The notes below the pieces were generated by a model. It was given only the letters and a program-made list of their open reading frames with translations. It had not been told where the DNA came from and made no database searches. A stretch of 64,000 nt of DNA, from the NCBI GenBank assembly GCA_947446025.1, contig CANFEY010000010.1:20447-84446 (forward strand), given 5' to 3'. The stretch's first letter is position 1. Every line of letters starts with the position of its first letter. A program made the translations under genes and the position numbers. Source of the DNA: Bryobacterales bacterium (GTDB taxonomy: Bacteria; Acidobacteriota; Terriglobia; Bryobacterales; Bryobacteraceae). Positions 63,896-64,000 of the stretch are shown piece by piece.

Positions 63896-64000
63896 CTAAC
63901 TGAAGAGTAGGCGGTTGAGGCCTCTTTTGAGTTGCCGCGATTTGAAATACCAGAAGACGAAACACGAGGCTGACACCATGAGGGATGAACCTTGGCCGCA
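63896..64000 (-). CDS. Possible C-terminus of a gene entering from the right edge
   Basis: A 34-codon frame open to the window edge, ending FKSRQLKRGLNRLLFS and stop at 63896. It contains a hydrophobic stretch (MVSASCFVFWYF) followed by a basic tail, so it could be the end of a membrane protein, but a chance frame cannot be excluded. 63793-63895 holds no gene I can support. Confidence 0.3.
   Translation of the reverse strand, partial: CGQGSSLMVSASCFVFWYFKSRQLKRGLNRLLFS

Overview
The window reads as a high-GC chromosomal segment of an acidobacterium, most likely of the Solibacter/Bryobacter group. The main pointers are a secreted protein with the C-terminal domain typical of that lineage (TIGR03437 type, 27799-29640), a DUF1501/DUF1800 gene pair, many small secreted proteins of the GHPD...G.W and DUF6152 types, and very dense gene packing with 1-4 base overlaps. 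The taxonomic call is inference from family content; there is no rRNA in the window.

Layout. 1-1767: alpha-E protein and an ATP-grasp partner gene broken by one in-frame stop. 1854-5315: glnA, facing a tightly overlapped four-gene operon (Cys-rich protein, CbiX-like chelatase, flavin reductase, small membrane protein). 5381-7367: SYLF protein and a methyltransferase. 7364-9967: three secreted proteins including a serine hydrolase. 10060-13520: HNH nuclease, a short acyl-CoA mutase, a decayed gene and a HigBA toxin-antitoxin pair. 13517-22778: housekeeping and metabolic genes (PQQ-type sugar dehydrogenase, trmFO, xerC, PfkB kinase, EamA transporter, hydroxyacid dehydrogenase, threonine dehydratase, aat). 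22864-27469: the classic rpmH-rnpA-yidD-yidC-khpB-mnmE run, behind a recognisable sigma-70-like promoter.

30229-36655: a tRNA-Phe gene followed at its 3' end by a tyrosine integrase, an unknown gene, an IS21 transposase remnant and a truncated, frameshifted acyl-CoA dehydratase activase. This looks like a decaying integrated element. 36656-43442: TonB-like protein, Gfo/Idh/MocA oxidoreductase, hybrid histidine kinase, secreted protein, acyl-CoA dehydrogenase and amidase.

43414-63792: a large block of mostly exported proteins. A DUF1501/DUF1800 pair diverges from a seven-gene series (LVIVD-like protein, heavy-metal-binding-domain protein, CxxCH protein, two GHPD-type proteins, VOC protein, DUF6152). 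A second series at 58306-62355 has two related large secreted paralogs, another DUF6152 and two DUF6644-like membrane proteins. Between them lies a minus-strand aromatic-acid operon (FAH-family hydrolase, gentisate-dioxygenase-like cupin, MetE-like protein, AAHS-type transporter) with a palindrome in its control region. The two DUF6152-containing series are the best candidate here for an undescribed exported system.

Other signals: a 37-base repeat that sits just upstream of three unrelated start codons in the same orientation; at least two genes (rnpA, EamA) whose frames offer only CTG as a start; an identical 10-mer at three convergent gene ends; and several pseudogenes recoverable only by joining frames.
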